Source: an uncultured Oscillochloris sp.
GTDB lineage: Bacteria > Chloroflexota > Chloroflexia > Chloroflexales > Chloroflexaceae
Direction: 5' to 3'
Length of the DNA stretch: 12,791 nt
Assembly: GCA_903877945.1 (NCBI GenBank)
Contig: CAIRFY010000465.1
Location: forward strand, 1 to 12,791
The number at the start of each line of letters is the position of its first letter. Position 1 is the stretch's first letter. Position numbers and translations under genes: made by a program. The notes beneath the pieces were generated by a model. That model made no database searches, had not been told where the DNA came from, and saw only the letters and a program-made list of their open reading frames with translations. Below are positions 1 to 5,496 of the stretch, in pieces.

Positions 1-49
1 GGGAGAGGGGGCTGGGGGGTCAGGGCTGAGCGGCCATCTCGCAACTAGG
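1..49 (+). repeat. Dispersed G-rich palindromic repeat, copy 1 (cut by window edge)
   Basis: Right half of a repeat seen again at 6772-6863 and 11570-11711. It begins with four G-runs (1-3, 7-11, 14-19, 23-25), continues GGGCTGAGCGG as in the third copy, then carries the start of the shared tail (GGCCATCTC at 32-40, against GGCGATCTC in copy three). It ends against the stop codon of the SIMPL gene on the opposite strand, so it lies 3' of that gene. The left arm is outside the window. Confidence 0.7.
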
Positions 50-805
50 TTACTGTAGCTCGTAGGTAATCTGTACCTGAGCCGTGTAGCTCTGCGTGCC
101 GGCCTGGACGGGCACCGCCGCGCCGCCCGTGACGACTGCGCGATCCATCATCGGCATGGGTACCACCGGGCCAGAGCCGACGTTCTCGGTGATCACGAGT
201 ACCTGGCCAACCGTGGCGCCAGTACCCTTGGCCAACTGGTCGGCGCGGGCCTTGGCCTCAAGCACGGCCTTGTCGCGGGCCAGGGACAGGACGGCGGCGG
301 GGTCGGCCACCGTGAAGTTCACGCCATAGATGCGGTTCGCACCGGCCTGCACCACTTGGTCGAGCAGCGGACCAGCCTGGGCCAGATTACGGATTGTGAC
401 ATTCACCTGGTTGCCCACCGTATAGCCCGTCACTTGGCGACCATCGCTGCTATAGGTCGGGTAGATGTTGAAGCCGCTAGTCTGGATATCTTTCTCATCC
501 ACGCCGATCTGCTTGATCTTCTCGATGATCGCGGTAGCCTGAGCGGTGTTCTGCGCCAGAGCCTCTTGCGTCGTGGGCGCTGATGTATCCACACCGATCT
601 GGACGTTGGCGGTATCGGGCGTCACCTTCATCTCGCCGGTGCCAACGACGGTAATTTGGCGCATGCCGGGCACCCCGCTCGTCTGGGCCTGGGCAGTGAT
701 GGGACGACTGCTGATCAGGGCGGCACCAATGGCCCCGATGGCCAGGACGGCGATCAACAAAGCACCCGCAAGGGCACCGATCAGAGTCGAGTTGCGCTTC
801 TCCAT
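50..805 (-). CDS. SIMPL-domain (DUF541) secreted or membrane-anchored protein
   Basis: 251 aa. Residues 8-32 form a hydrophobic segment, either a signal peptide or a membrane anchor, followed by TAQAQ. The rest matches the SIMPL family (periplasmic or surface proteins of the Omp26/BP26 type): VVGTGEMKVTPDTA at 53-66 is the conserved N-terminal strand, DIQTSGFNIYPTY at 106-118 is the family's most typical segment, and an Ala/Lys-rich helix at 172-195 (ARDKAVLEAKARADQLAK) precedes the last strands. The length is usual. The ATG at 805 is set by AGGAGAGA (811-818 on the complement). Family biochemistry is poorly known, with links to stress tolerance and signalling scaffolds, so no reaction is proposed. 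It lies 167 nt beyond the small membrane gene at 973-1113 with a hairpin between, so it is probably transcribed separately from amt. Confidence 0.92.
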   Translation of the reverse strand: MEKRNSTLIGALAGALLIAVLAIGAIGAALISSRPITAQAQTSGVPGMRQITVVGTGEMKVTPDTANVQIGVDTSAPTTQEALAQNTAQATAIIEKIKQIGVDEKDIQTSGFNIYPTYSSDGRQVTGYTVGNQVNVTIRNLAQAGPLLDQVVQAGANRIYGVNFTVADPAAVLSLARDKAVLEAKARADQLAKGTGATVGQVLVITENVGSGPVVPMPMMDRAVVTGGAAVPVQAGTQSYTAQVQITYELQ

Positions 806-824
806 GGGTCTCTCTCCTGCTAGG

Positions 825-841
825 GCGGGCCGTTGGCCCGC
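825..841 (-). other. GC-rich leader hairpin just upstream of the SIMPL ribosome binding site
   Basis: GCGGGCC (825-831) and GGCCCGC (835-841) are perfect complements around a 3-nt loop. On the minus strand the hairpin ends 6 nt before the AGGAGAGA site. No T-run follows, so it is not an obvious terminator. It could protect the 5' end of the mRNA or influence translation initiation; the role is inference. Confidence 0.55.
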
Positions 842-894
842 AGGTCGTATGCGTTACGCTCTGATAACGCTGCGCCTTGTAGGATCGTTCCACG

Positions 895-938
895 AAAAAC
901 GCCGATGGAGTTTGCCAGCAACGCCAGCAAACTCCATC
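895..938 (-). terminator. Candidate rho-independent terminator of the amt / small-ORF unit
   Basis: Perfect 12-bp inverted repeat GATGGAGTTTGC (904-915) / GCAAACTCCATC (927-938) with an 11-nt loop. Read on the minus strand it begins 34 nt after the stop of the small gene at 973, and GGCG then TTTTT (899-895) follow the stem. The T-run is short and displaced by about 4 nt, so termination may be partial. Placement between two co-directional genes fits a terminator. Confidence 0.5.
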
Positions 939-972
939 AGCGCCAGGAAAGGGTTGGAGGGCAACGACACGC

Positions 973-1113
973 TCACGCGACCGTGCCATGGGCAGGACGA
1001 CTCGACAGTGGTTCGGAGGTATGCAGGGCGTAGGTTTCCTCAGCGCTACCGGGGAGGACGATCCAGCATGCGACCAGGGAGATGAACAAAACCATAGCGA
1101 TGATCAGTTCCAT
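973..1113 (-). CDS. Small single-pass membrane protein downstream of amt, unrecognised
   Basis: A 46-codon frame, ATG at 1113 and TGA at 973-975. It begins MELIIAMVLFISLVACWIV, a hydrophobic segment of about 20 residues that would span the membrane, then LPGSAEE and a polar tail ending HGTVA. GAGGAG lies 7 nt before the ATG on the minus strand. It starts 51 nt after the amt stop and is followed after 34 nt by the hairpin at 904-938, so it looks like the second gene of an amt unit. The Cys at residue 16 lies inside the hydrophobic stretch without a clear lipobox, so a lipoprotein is less likely than a single-pass anchor. I do not recognise the family. A role as a small partner of the channel is inference from position only. 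Confidence 0.6.
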   Translation of the reverse strand: MELIIAMVLFISLVACWIVLPGSAEETYALHTSEPLSSRPAHGTVA

Positions 1114-1164
1114 TGTAGTGCTCCTCATTGATGGGTAGAGGCGGCTCGCGAGCTGCCCCTACGG

Positions 1165-2394
1165 CTAGATCTGGTAGGCGGTTTCGCCGTGCTGCGAGAC
1201 ATCCAGGCCACGGGCCTCTTCCTCTGGCGAGACGCGGATGCCCACCGTCGCGTTTACGAACATCAGCAGCCCCCAGGTGATCAGGGCCGAGTAGATCACC
1301 ACCACGGCCACGGCGATCAATTGGATGAGGAACTGGTTGGGATTGCCATAGAGCAGGCCATCGGCCCCCGCCGAGTTGATGGTTTTGGTGGCGAAGACGC
1401 CCGTGGCCAGGGCACCGATGATCCCGCCAACGCCGTGGACACCGAACACATCCAGAGCATCATCGACGCGACCGCGCACAAACATCTCGACGGCGAAGAA
1501 GCAGGCTAGGCCGACAATAAAGCCGATAATGATCGATGCCATCGGGGTGACGAAGCCAGCGGCAGGGGTAATACCGACCAGACCGGCCACCGCGCCCGCA
1601 GAGGCACCGAGTACGCTTGGTCGGCGGTGGCGCACCCAGCTCGCCGTCATCCAGGTAATGGCACCCATTGCCGCCGCTAGGTGTGTGTTGACAAAGGCCG
1701 AAACCGCCAGGGTGCTGCTGCCCAGGGCGCTGCCGGCGTTAAAACCGAACCAGCCGAACCAGAGCAAGCCGGTGCCGAGTACCGTCAGGGTGGCGTTATG
1801 TGGCTCCATCGGCTCGCTGCCGTAGCCGACGCGCTTGCCGAGTACCAGGGCGCAGACCAGGGCCGACACGCCCGAGGTGATGTGAACCACCGTGCCACCG
1901 GCAAAATCCAGCGCACCAAGCACACGGATCCAGCCGCCCACGCCCCAGACCCAGTGCGCCACCGGCACATAGACGAGGAGCAACCAGAGCAGCGAGAAGA
2001 TCACAAACGCCTTAAAGCGCTTACGCTCGGCAAAGGCACCCGAGATCAGGGCGGGTGTGATCACCGCAAACATCATCTGGTAGATCATGAAAGCCTGATG
2101 CGGAATGGTGGGTGCATAATCCGCGTTCGGCTCCAGACCCACACCGTTCAGGCCAACCCAGCTCAAGCCACCGATCAAGCCATTGACACTTGGGCTAAAC
2201 GCCAGGCTGTAGCCCACCAGCGCCCAGATCACGCTCACAAACCCGAGCATGAAAAAGCTATGCATAATTGTCGAAAGGGCGTTCTTCTGGCGAACAAGGC
2301 CGCCGTAGAAGAGCCCGAGGGCTGGTGTCATCAGCATCACCAACGCGCTCGACACCAGAATCCATGCGGTGTCAGCTCCATTAATCGCATCCAA
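1165..2394 (-). CDS. amt: Ammonium channel, Amt/MEP/Rh family
   Basis: 409 aa, the normal length for a bacterial Amt with about 11 membrane segments. It conducts ammonium across the cytoplasmic membrane. Family marks seen: TPALGLFYGGLVR at 23-35, the helix YQMMFAVITPALISGAFAER at 105-124, DFAGGTVVHITSG at 163-175 with the first pore histidine H171, LLWFGWFGFNAGS at 210-222, and DVFGVHGVGGIIGALATG at 315-332 with the second pore histidine H320. The twin histidines correspond to H168/H318 of E. coli AmtB. The C-terminal cytosolic tail (SPEEEARGLDVSQHGE, 389-404) is the region that contacts PII in the family and is intact. The start is TTG at 2394; AAGGAG lies 7 nt upstream. No glnK is adjacent; a 46-codon membrane gene follows instead. 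The upstream gap is 590 nt and is shared with a divergent gene. Confidence 0.97.
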   Translation of the reverse strand: MDAINGADTAWILVSSALVMLMTPALGLFYGGLVRQKNALSTIMHSFFMLGFVSVIWALVGYSLAFSPSVNGLIGGLSWVGLNGVGLEPNADYAPTIPHQAFMIYQMMFAVITPALISGAFAERKRFKAFVIFSLLWLLLVYVPVAHWVWGVGGWIRVLGALDFAGGTVVHITSGVSALVCALVLGKRVGYGSEPMEPHNATLTVLGTGLLWFGWFGFNAGSALGSSTLAVSAFVNTHLAAAMGAITWMTASWVRHRRPSVLGASAGAVAGLVGITPAAGFVTPMASIIIGFIVGLACFFAVEMFVRGRVDDALDVFGVHGVGGIIGALATGVFATKTINSAGADGLLYGNPNQFLIQLIAVAVVVIYSALITWGLLMFVNATVGIRVSPEEEARGLDVSQHGETAYQI

Positions 2395-2401
2395 GGATTA
2401 G

Positions 2402-2407
2402 CTCCTT
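2402..2407 (-). promoter_or_regulatory. Ribosome binding site that sets the TTG start of amt
   Basis: Complement reads AAGGAG, 7 nt before TTG at 2394. No in-frame ATG or GTG has comparable support, and the protein from this TTG begins MDAINGADTAW, the typical start of Amt proteins without a signal peptide. Confidence 0.7.
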
Positions 2408-2602
2408 CATCACACGCTACAATGCACAAAAAAACCTGACGATCTTCTTCATCGCCAGGGCATCGCCGCCAGAGCACGCCAAAATTGTAGATCCCGACCC
2501 TTTGGTTACGTGTGGCCCCATTACCACGCGCCCCCTGATGCCCTGCGCCGACCTTGCACTCCTGGTGACAAACCCCACTTTCACGTGCAACTTATATTGA
2601 AC

Positions 2603-2608
2603 ATTATA
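2603..2608 (-). promoter_or_regulatory. Possible -10 element for amt in an AT-rich patch
   Basis: The complement reads TATAAT, preceded on that strand by seven T's and a TA. The patch also contains an inverted repeat TTATAT (2592-2597) / ATATAA (2606-2611). No good -35 lies at 16-18 nt. A transcript from here would give amt a leader of about 200 nt. Confidence 0.3.
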
Positions 2609-2697
2609 TAAAAAAAGTAAAAGACGAACATCGGGCAAAACTCACAAGGTTGTGTGCCTGCTTTATGGATATATGATCCAAAGAGGGCTATAGGATT

Positions 2698-2740
2698 TAG
2701 GAAAGGAGGTTGTAAGTTTCGCTGACAACCTCCTTTCCTA
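2698..2740. other. Perfect 16-bp inverted repeat with an SD-like arm
   Basis: TAGGAAAGGAGGTTGT (2698-2713) and ACAACCTCCTTTCCTA (2725-2740) pair without mismatch around an 11-nt loop. Neither strand has a T-run after the stem, so it is not a standard terminator. The left arm contains AAAGGAGGT, a near-perfect anti-16S sequence, which would be hidden in the stem. TTGTGT (2650-2655), 16 nt, then TATGAT (2672-2677) is a weak plus-strand promoter that could transcribe it. It may be a small RNA, a leader structure or a mobile palindrome. Confidence 0.5.
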
Positions 2741-2880
2741 TTGGTATTCTTCGGGAACCGGCGTTGCCGTCCCGAGTTGTCGCCTGACGGGAGTAGTGTA
2801 GCACCGAGCGGGTCTATTTTTCCAGTTCTATCTGCCTGTTGCTGATGCGCGAGACCCTGATGGGACCCACGCCACGACGT

Positions 2881-2909
2881 TTGACCTAAAATTAATACTA
2901 TGGTATCTT
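2881..2909 (+). promoter_or_regulatory. Sigma70-type promoter for the M23 peptidase gene
   Basis: TTGACC (2881-2886), 17-nt spacer, TATCTT (2904-2909). The -35 matches consensus at 5 of 6 positions and the -10 at 4 of 6. Transcription would begin near 2916, giving a leader of about 70 nt before the TTG at 2986. An overlapping TACTAT (2896-2901) is an alternative -10. Confidence 0.45.
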
Positions 2910-2972
2910 CGCGCCACCGCTGACCTAGATTGTCACGGTGTCGATCCACGCTGATCGGCTCCTTTACGACAC

Positions 2973-2980
2973 GAGGAGGT
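2973..2980 (+). promoter_or_regulatory. Ribosome binding site that sets the TTG start of the peptidase gene
   Basis: GAGGAGGT, 5 nt before TTG at 2986. This is a near-perfect Shine-Dalgarno site. The in-frame GTG at 2938 has none, so the TTG is the preferred start. Confidence 0.65.
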
Positions 2981-2985
2981 ACGTA

Positions 2986-4170
2986 TTGACGAGTCTCCGT
3001 ACGACTCGCCAGAGCAAAGCCCCCGCCTTTAGGCGGGTGGTGGTTTACCATCGCACTCACACCCTAACGCTCTGCTGGTTGATGGTGTTGGTCGCCATCT
3101 GTTCCACGTTTGTCACACCTGCTCCTGTCTCTGCAGCTCCCCAGCTCGTTCTACCCACTCCCCCTGGCGAGCAGTGGGTGGTGATCCAAGGTTACGCCTG
3201 CGGCACCCACAACTCGTGGGATCGCTACTCCCTCGATCTGGCCCAGGTAGGCGAACCAACCTACGGCGCACCAGTCCGTGCGGCTGTGGCTGGGAAGGTA
3301 TGGTACTGGGGCGCGCCCACCGGCACGTTGATCCTCGGCCACGGCGGCAACTTCTTCACGATGTATACCCACATGAGCCGCGCCGTCAGCACCGATCTCG
3401 GTCGGTATTTTGAGACCGGCGAGGTGCTTGGCTACGTGGGCGACCGGGGAGCGCCGGGGGTGCCGCACCTGCATTTTACGGCCTTTACCGCCAATAGCGA
3501 TGGCTGGAGCGGTAAGCACTCAGTTCCCCTGCACTTCGCTGAGGGCTACGACCTGCCAGAAGTCGGCGGGTGCAGCCAGCACCAGGGCACGGCCCTCACC
3601 GCGATGGCGCTCCAGCCTCCCCAGATCACCTTCAGCAGCCCGGCCCAGCCTAACATGTGGTACAACAGCGATCAGCGGATCGAGTTTACGACCCTCTGGG
3701 GCGGCGGCGGGATGAGCCAGGCATGGGATCAGGCACCACCCGGCGATACGCCGATGTTCCCGCAGAATACCGACGGCTACGCTACCCTGAGCGACATTGG
3801 CGAGGGCGTGCATACGCTGACGGTGCGGGCCTGGGGGCCGGACGGCAAACAGGCGACGGCTACCTACGGCCCGGTTGGCTACGATGTCACCGCGCCGAGC
3901 AACCCGCCGCCCATTGCTGAACTGCACGCCCGCCCCGGCATCCCCCTGGGCGTTGTCTGGTCGCCGGGAAGCGATCATCTCTCGGGCGTGGCTGGCTACC
4001 GCGTCTACATTGGGCCTGATGCCAACGGCGAGGACGCATGGTTCATCACAGAACCGCAGATCACGACGCCCCCGCTGGTCGGCGGGCGCTACCTCGTGCG
4101 CGTGCAGACTCTTGACCAGGCCGGGAATGCGAGCGCGTGGACGACCATTGGACTGATTGTGATCGCATAG
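2986..4170 (+). CDS. Secreted M23-family (LytM-type) peptidase with Ig/FN3-like C-terminal domains
   Basis: 394 aa from TTG at 2986. Residues 27-50 are a hydrophobic signal segment ending PAPVSA, a probable signal-peptidase site before APQ. The LytM core spans about 62-190: H75 and D84 (YSLDLA) as zinc ligands, H129 in MYTHMS, and the HxH motif H161/H163 in VPHLHF, together with GAPVRAAVAGKV at 94-105, which is typical of the fold. All expected metal and catalytic residues are present, so it may cleave peptide cross-links in the cell wall or other Gly-rich peptides. From about 210 to the end are two beta-rich modules (residues ~215-310 and ~315-394; the latter resembles FN3, with AGYRVYIG and LDQAGNASAW). 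It faces away from amt and has its own promoter. An unusual hairpin lies within codons 13-18. Exact substrate is unknown. Confidence 0.9.
   Translation: MTSLRTTRQSKAPAFRRVVVYHRTHTLTLCWLMVLVAICSTFVTPAPVSAAPQLVLPTPPGEQWVVIQGYACGTHNSWDRYSLDLAQVGEPTYGAPVRAAVAGKVWYWGAPTGTLILGHGGNFFTMYTHMSRAVSTDLGRYFETGEVLGYVGDRGAPGVPHLHFTAFTANSDGWSGKHSVPLHFAEGYDLPEVGGCSQHQGTALTAMALQPPQITFSSPAQPNMWYNSDQRIEFTTLWGGGGMSQAWDQAPPGDTPMFPQNTDGYATLSDIGEGVHTLTVRAWGPDGKQATATYGPVGYDVTAPSNPPPIAELHARPGIPLGVVWSPGSDHLSGVAGYRVYIGPDANGEDAWFITEPQITTPPLVGGRYLVRVQTLDQAGNASAWTTIGLIVIA
3015..3040 (+). other. IS200/IS605-end-like hairpin inside the peptidase gene
   Basis: CCCGCC (3022-3027), TTTA, GGCGGG (3032-3037), preceded by AAAGCC and followed by TGGTGGTT. 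The form AAGCCCCCGCCTTTAGGCGGG is like the right-end hairpins of IS200/IS605-group elements. No transposase gene is near. It codes for part of the signal peptide's N-region. It could be a relic or chance. Confidence 0.3.
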
Positions 4171-4186
4171 ACAAGGTTTCAGTGTG

Positions 4187-4348
4187 ACAGTTTGGCGATG
4201 AGGCGAGGATGCGACGAGGCGCTGCTATCGCATCTTCGCGTCCTCACGTCCTCGCGTCCCCGCCAAACAGTTTGGCGATGAGGCGAGGATGCGACGAGGC
4301 GATGCTATCGCGTCCTCACGTCCTCACGTCCTCGCGTCCCCGCCAAAC
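4187..4348 (+). repeat. Two tandem 80-nt palindromic units
   Basis: Units at 4187-4266 and 4267-4346 differ at only 4 of 80 positions. Each forms a 79-nt hairpin opening with GTTTGGCG and closing with CGCCAAAC (4190-4268 and 4270-4348), one base apart. The left arm is purine-rich (GGCGAGGATGCGACGAGG), the right arm is made of 8-nt steps GTCCTCAC / GTCCTCGC / GTCCCCGC, and the second unit's tip is GCGAT GCT ATCGC. They start 16 nt after the peptidase stop and end before the next promoter at 4372, so the read-through transcript would end in strong structure. No T-run follows. Confidence 0.85.
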
Positions 4349-4371
4349 GGCATGTCATAGACGAAGATGCG

Positions 4372-4400
4372 TTGCCCTACGCCTTCTGGCACGGTATAAT
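4372..4400 (+). promoter_or_regulatory. Sigma70-type promoter of the TPR/B-box gene
   Basis: TTGCCC (4372-4377), 17-nt spacer, TATAAT (4395-4400). The -10 is perfect. Transcription would start about 4407, leaving a very short leader that opens directly on AGGAGG (4408-4413), 7 nt before the ATG. Confidence 0.7.
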
Positions 4401-4420
4401 GCCGTCCAGGAGGTTTTTCG

Positions 4421-5266
4421 ATGGCAGAGACAACAACAGATGGCGATACTCTCGCGCTGGTGCAGGATGGCCGTATTGCCCTGATGGCGGGCGATACCTA
4501 CATCGCACGCCAGCATTTTCGGCGCGCCCTTGAACTCGACCCTGAGCATGTGGGTGCGCTGATTGGCCTGGCTGGGACGATGCGAGCCTACCGCGAGAAG
4601 CGTGAGCATCTGCTGCGTGCGCTCAGTATTGATCCGGCCAGTGTCGAGGCTCGCGCCATCCTCGCGCAGGTTGAGTCGCATCTGGCGGCGGGCGAAATCC
4701 TGGCCCCCGGCGGCGTCCAGGTGCGTGAGCCAGTGCGGGATTTCTCTGTCGATGTGCTGCCCCTGGTTCAGATCGCTGATGCGCCAGCGCAGACGGGAAC
4801 CCTGTATTGCTATAACCACCCGAAGCGGGAGACGGGGCTGTGCTGTACGAACTGCGACCGGCCAATCTGCGCGGATTGTATGCGCCAGGCGGCGGTGGGC
4901 CAACTCTGCCCCACATGCGCCCGCGCACGTCGCCCGGTGAACTATCAGGTTTCGGTGGGCAGCCTGGCCGTGAGCGCCGTGATCGCCCTTGGCTATGGTG
5001 TGCTTTCCAGCGTTGTGGCCGGATTCTCGCTCGGGATGGTCGGCTTTTTTGGTCTGTACCTGGCGATTATCGTTGGCCCGATGGCGGGCGAACTGCTGGT
5101 ACGGCTGCTGGAGCGCGTCACCCGTAAGCGCGGGCGAGCCGTTCAGATTGTGGTTGGCCTCGGCTATGGGCTGGCGGCTGCGCCCGTGGTTCTGCTCTTC
5201 TTCAGCCTTAGCCTGATTATCTTTACAGTTGCGGCCCTCGTAACGGCGATCACGCGCCTGCGGTAG
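4421..5266 (+). CDS. TPR / B-box zinc-finger membrane protein
   Basis: 281 aa. Residues 11-44 and about 46-78 are TPR-like helical pairs (ALMAGDTYIARQHFRRALEL; LLRALSIDPASVEARAILAQ). A linker to about 125 precedes a zinc module with four ligand pairs: C130/H133, C142/C145, C150/C153 and C163/C166, the spacing of a B-box-type finger that binds two zinc ions. Hydrophobic segments at about 180-222 and 241-275 form roughly three to four membrane passes, with a basic loop at 234-239 (TRKRGR) between them. Overall: a cytosolic protein-binding front end on a membrane base. Partners are unknown. It has its own promoter and an AGGAGG site. The next gene is a Clp-like ATPase 230 nt on; a functional link between the two is only a guess. 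Confidence 0.85.
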   Translation: MAETTTDGDTLALVQDGRIALMAGDTYIARQHFRRALELDPEHVGALIGLAGTMRAYREKREHLLRALSIDPASVEARAILAQVESHLAAGEILAPGGVQVREPVRDFSVDVLPLVQIADAPAQTGTLYCYNHPKRETGLCCTNCDRPICADCMRQAAVGQLCPTCARARRPVNYQVSVGSLAVSAVIALGYGVLSSVVAGFSLGMVGFFGLYLAIIVGPMAGELLVRLLERVTRKRGRAVQIVVGLGYGLAAAPVVLLFFSLSLIIFTVAALVTAITRLR

Positions 5267-5341
5267 CCGATGCTTGCGCATAGTGTGCCCCCCCGGCTGA
5301 TAGAAGTTTCCACGACGCGACGTCAGTCACCAGCAGATTTA

Positions 5342-5355
5342 CACCAGTCCTGGTG
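5342..5355. promoter_or_regulatory. Operator-like palindrome upstream of the AAA+ gene
   Basis: CACCAG (5342-5347), TC, CTGGTG (5350-5355): a perfect 6-bp palindrome with a 2-nt centre. TATACT at 5394-5399, a possible -10 without a good -35, lies 38 nt downstream. A binding site for a dimeric regulator is possible but unproved. Confidence 0.25.
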
Positions 5356-5496
5356 ATGGTGATACGCATGAATATGGCGGTACAGCGTTCGTATATACTC
5401 TAGGGAAGCGTGGCCTTACGAAAGTAGCAGTACTGTGGCTCGGGCGTAGCGACATGGGGCAGGCCAGTGTTCGCGCCAAAGCCGGAAGGGGCAGGT

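Larger units (their letters stand above)
2395..2985. other. Divergent intergenic region between amt and the M23 peptidase gene
   Basis: No convincing gene: frames that cross it have no Shine-Dalgarno site and no recognisable protein. It holds an AT-rich patch (2592-2620), a perfect 16-bp hairpin (2698-2740), an imperfect palindrome TGGATATATGATCCA (2666-2680) and a promoter for the rightward gene (2881-2909). Its length and structure leave room for regulation of both genes or for a small RNA. Confidence 0.6.

Noticed and set aside
1681..2439. 252-codon plus-strand frame opposite amt
   Set aside because: Antisense to an unmistakable ammonium channel; no domain or ribosome site.
2504..2525. 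GlnR/NtrC-type nitrogen operator upstream of amt
   Set aside because: GGTTAC and ATTACC are present but the spacing does not match a known site, so it is not supported.
2404..2640. Small frames in the gap upstream of amt
   Set aside because: No ribosome binding site and no hydrophobic or conserved pattern.
2938..2985. GTG start for the M23 peptidase
   Set aside because: No ribosome binding site, whereas TTG at 2986 has GAGGAGGT 5 nt upstream.
4187..4348. CRISPR array
   Set aside because: Only two units, each a long hairpin with no unique spacer between them, and no cas genes.
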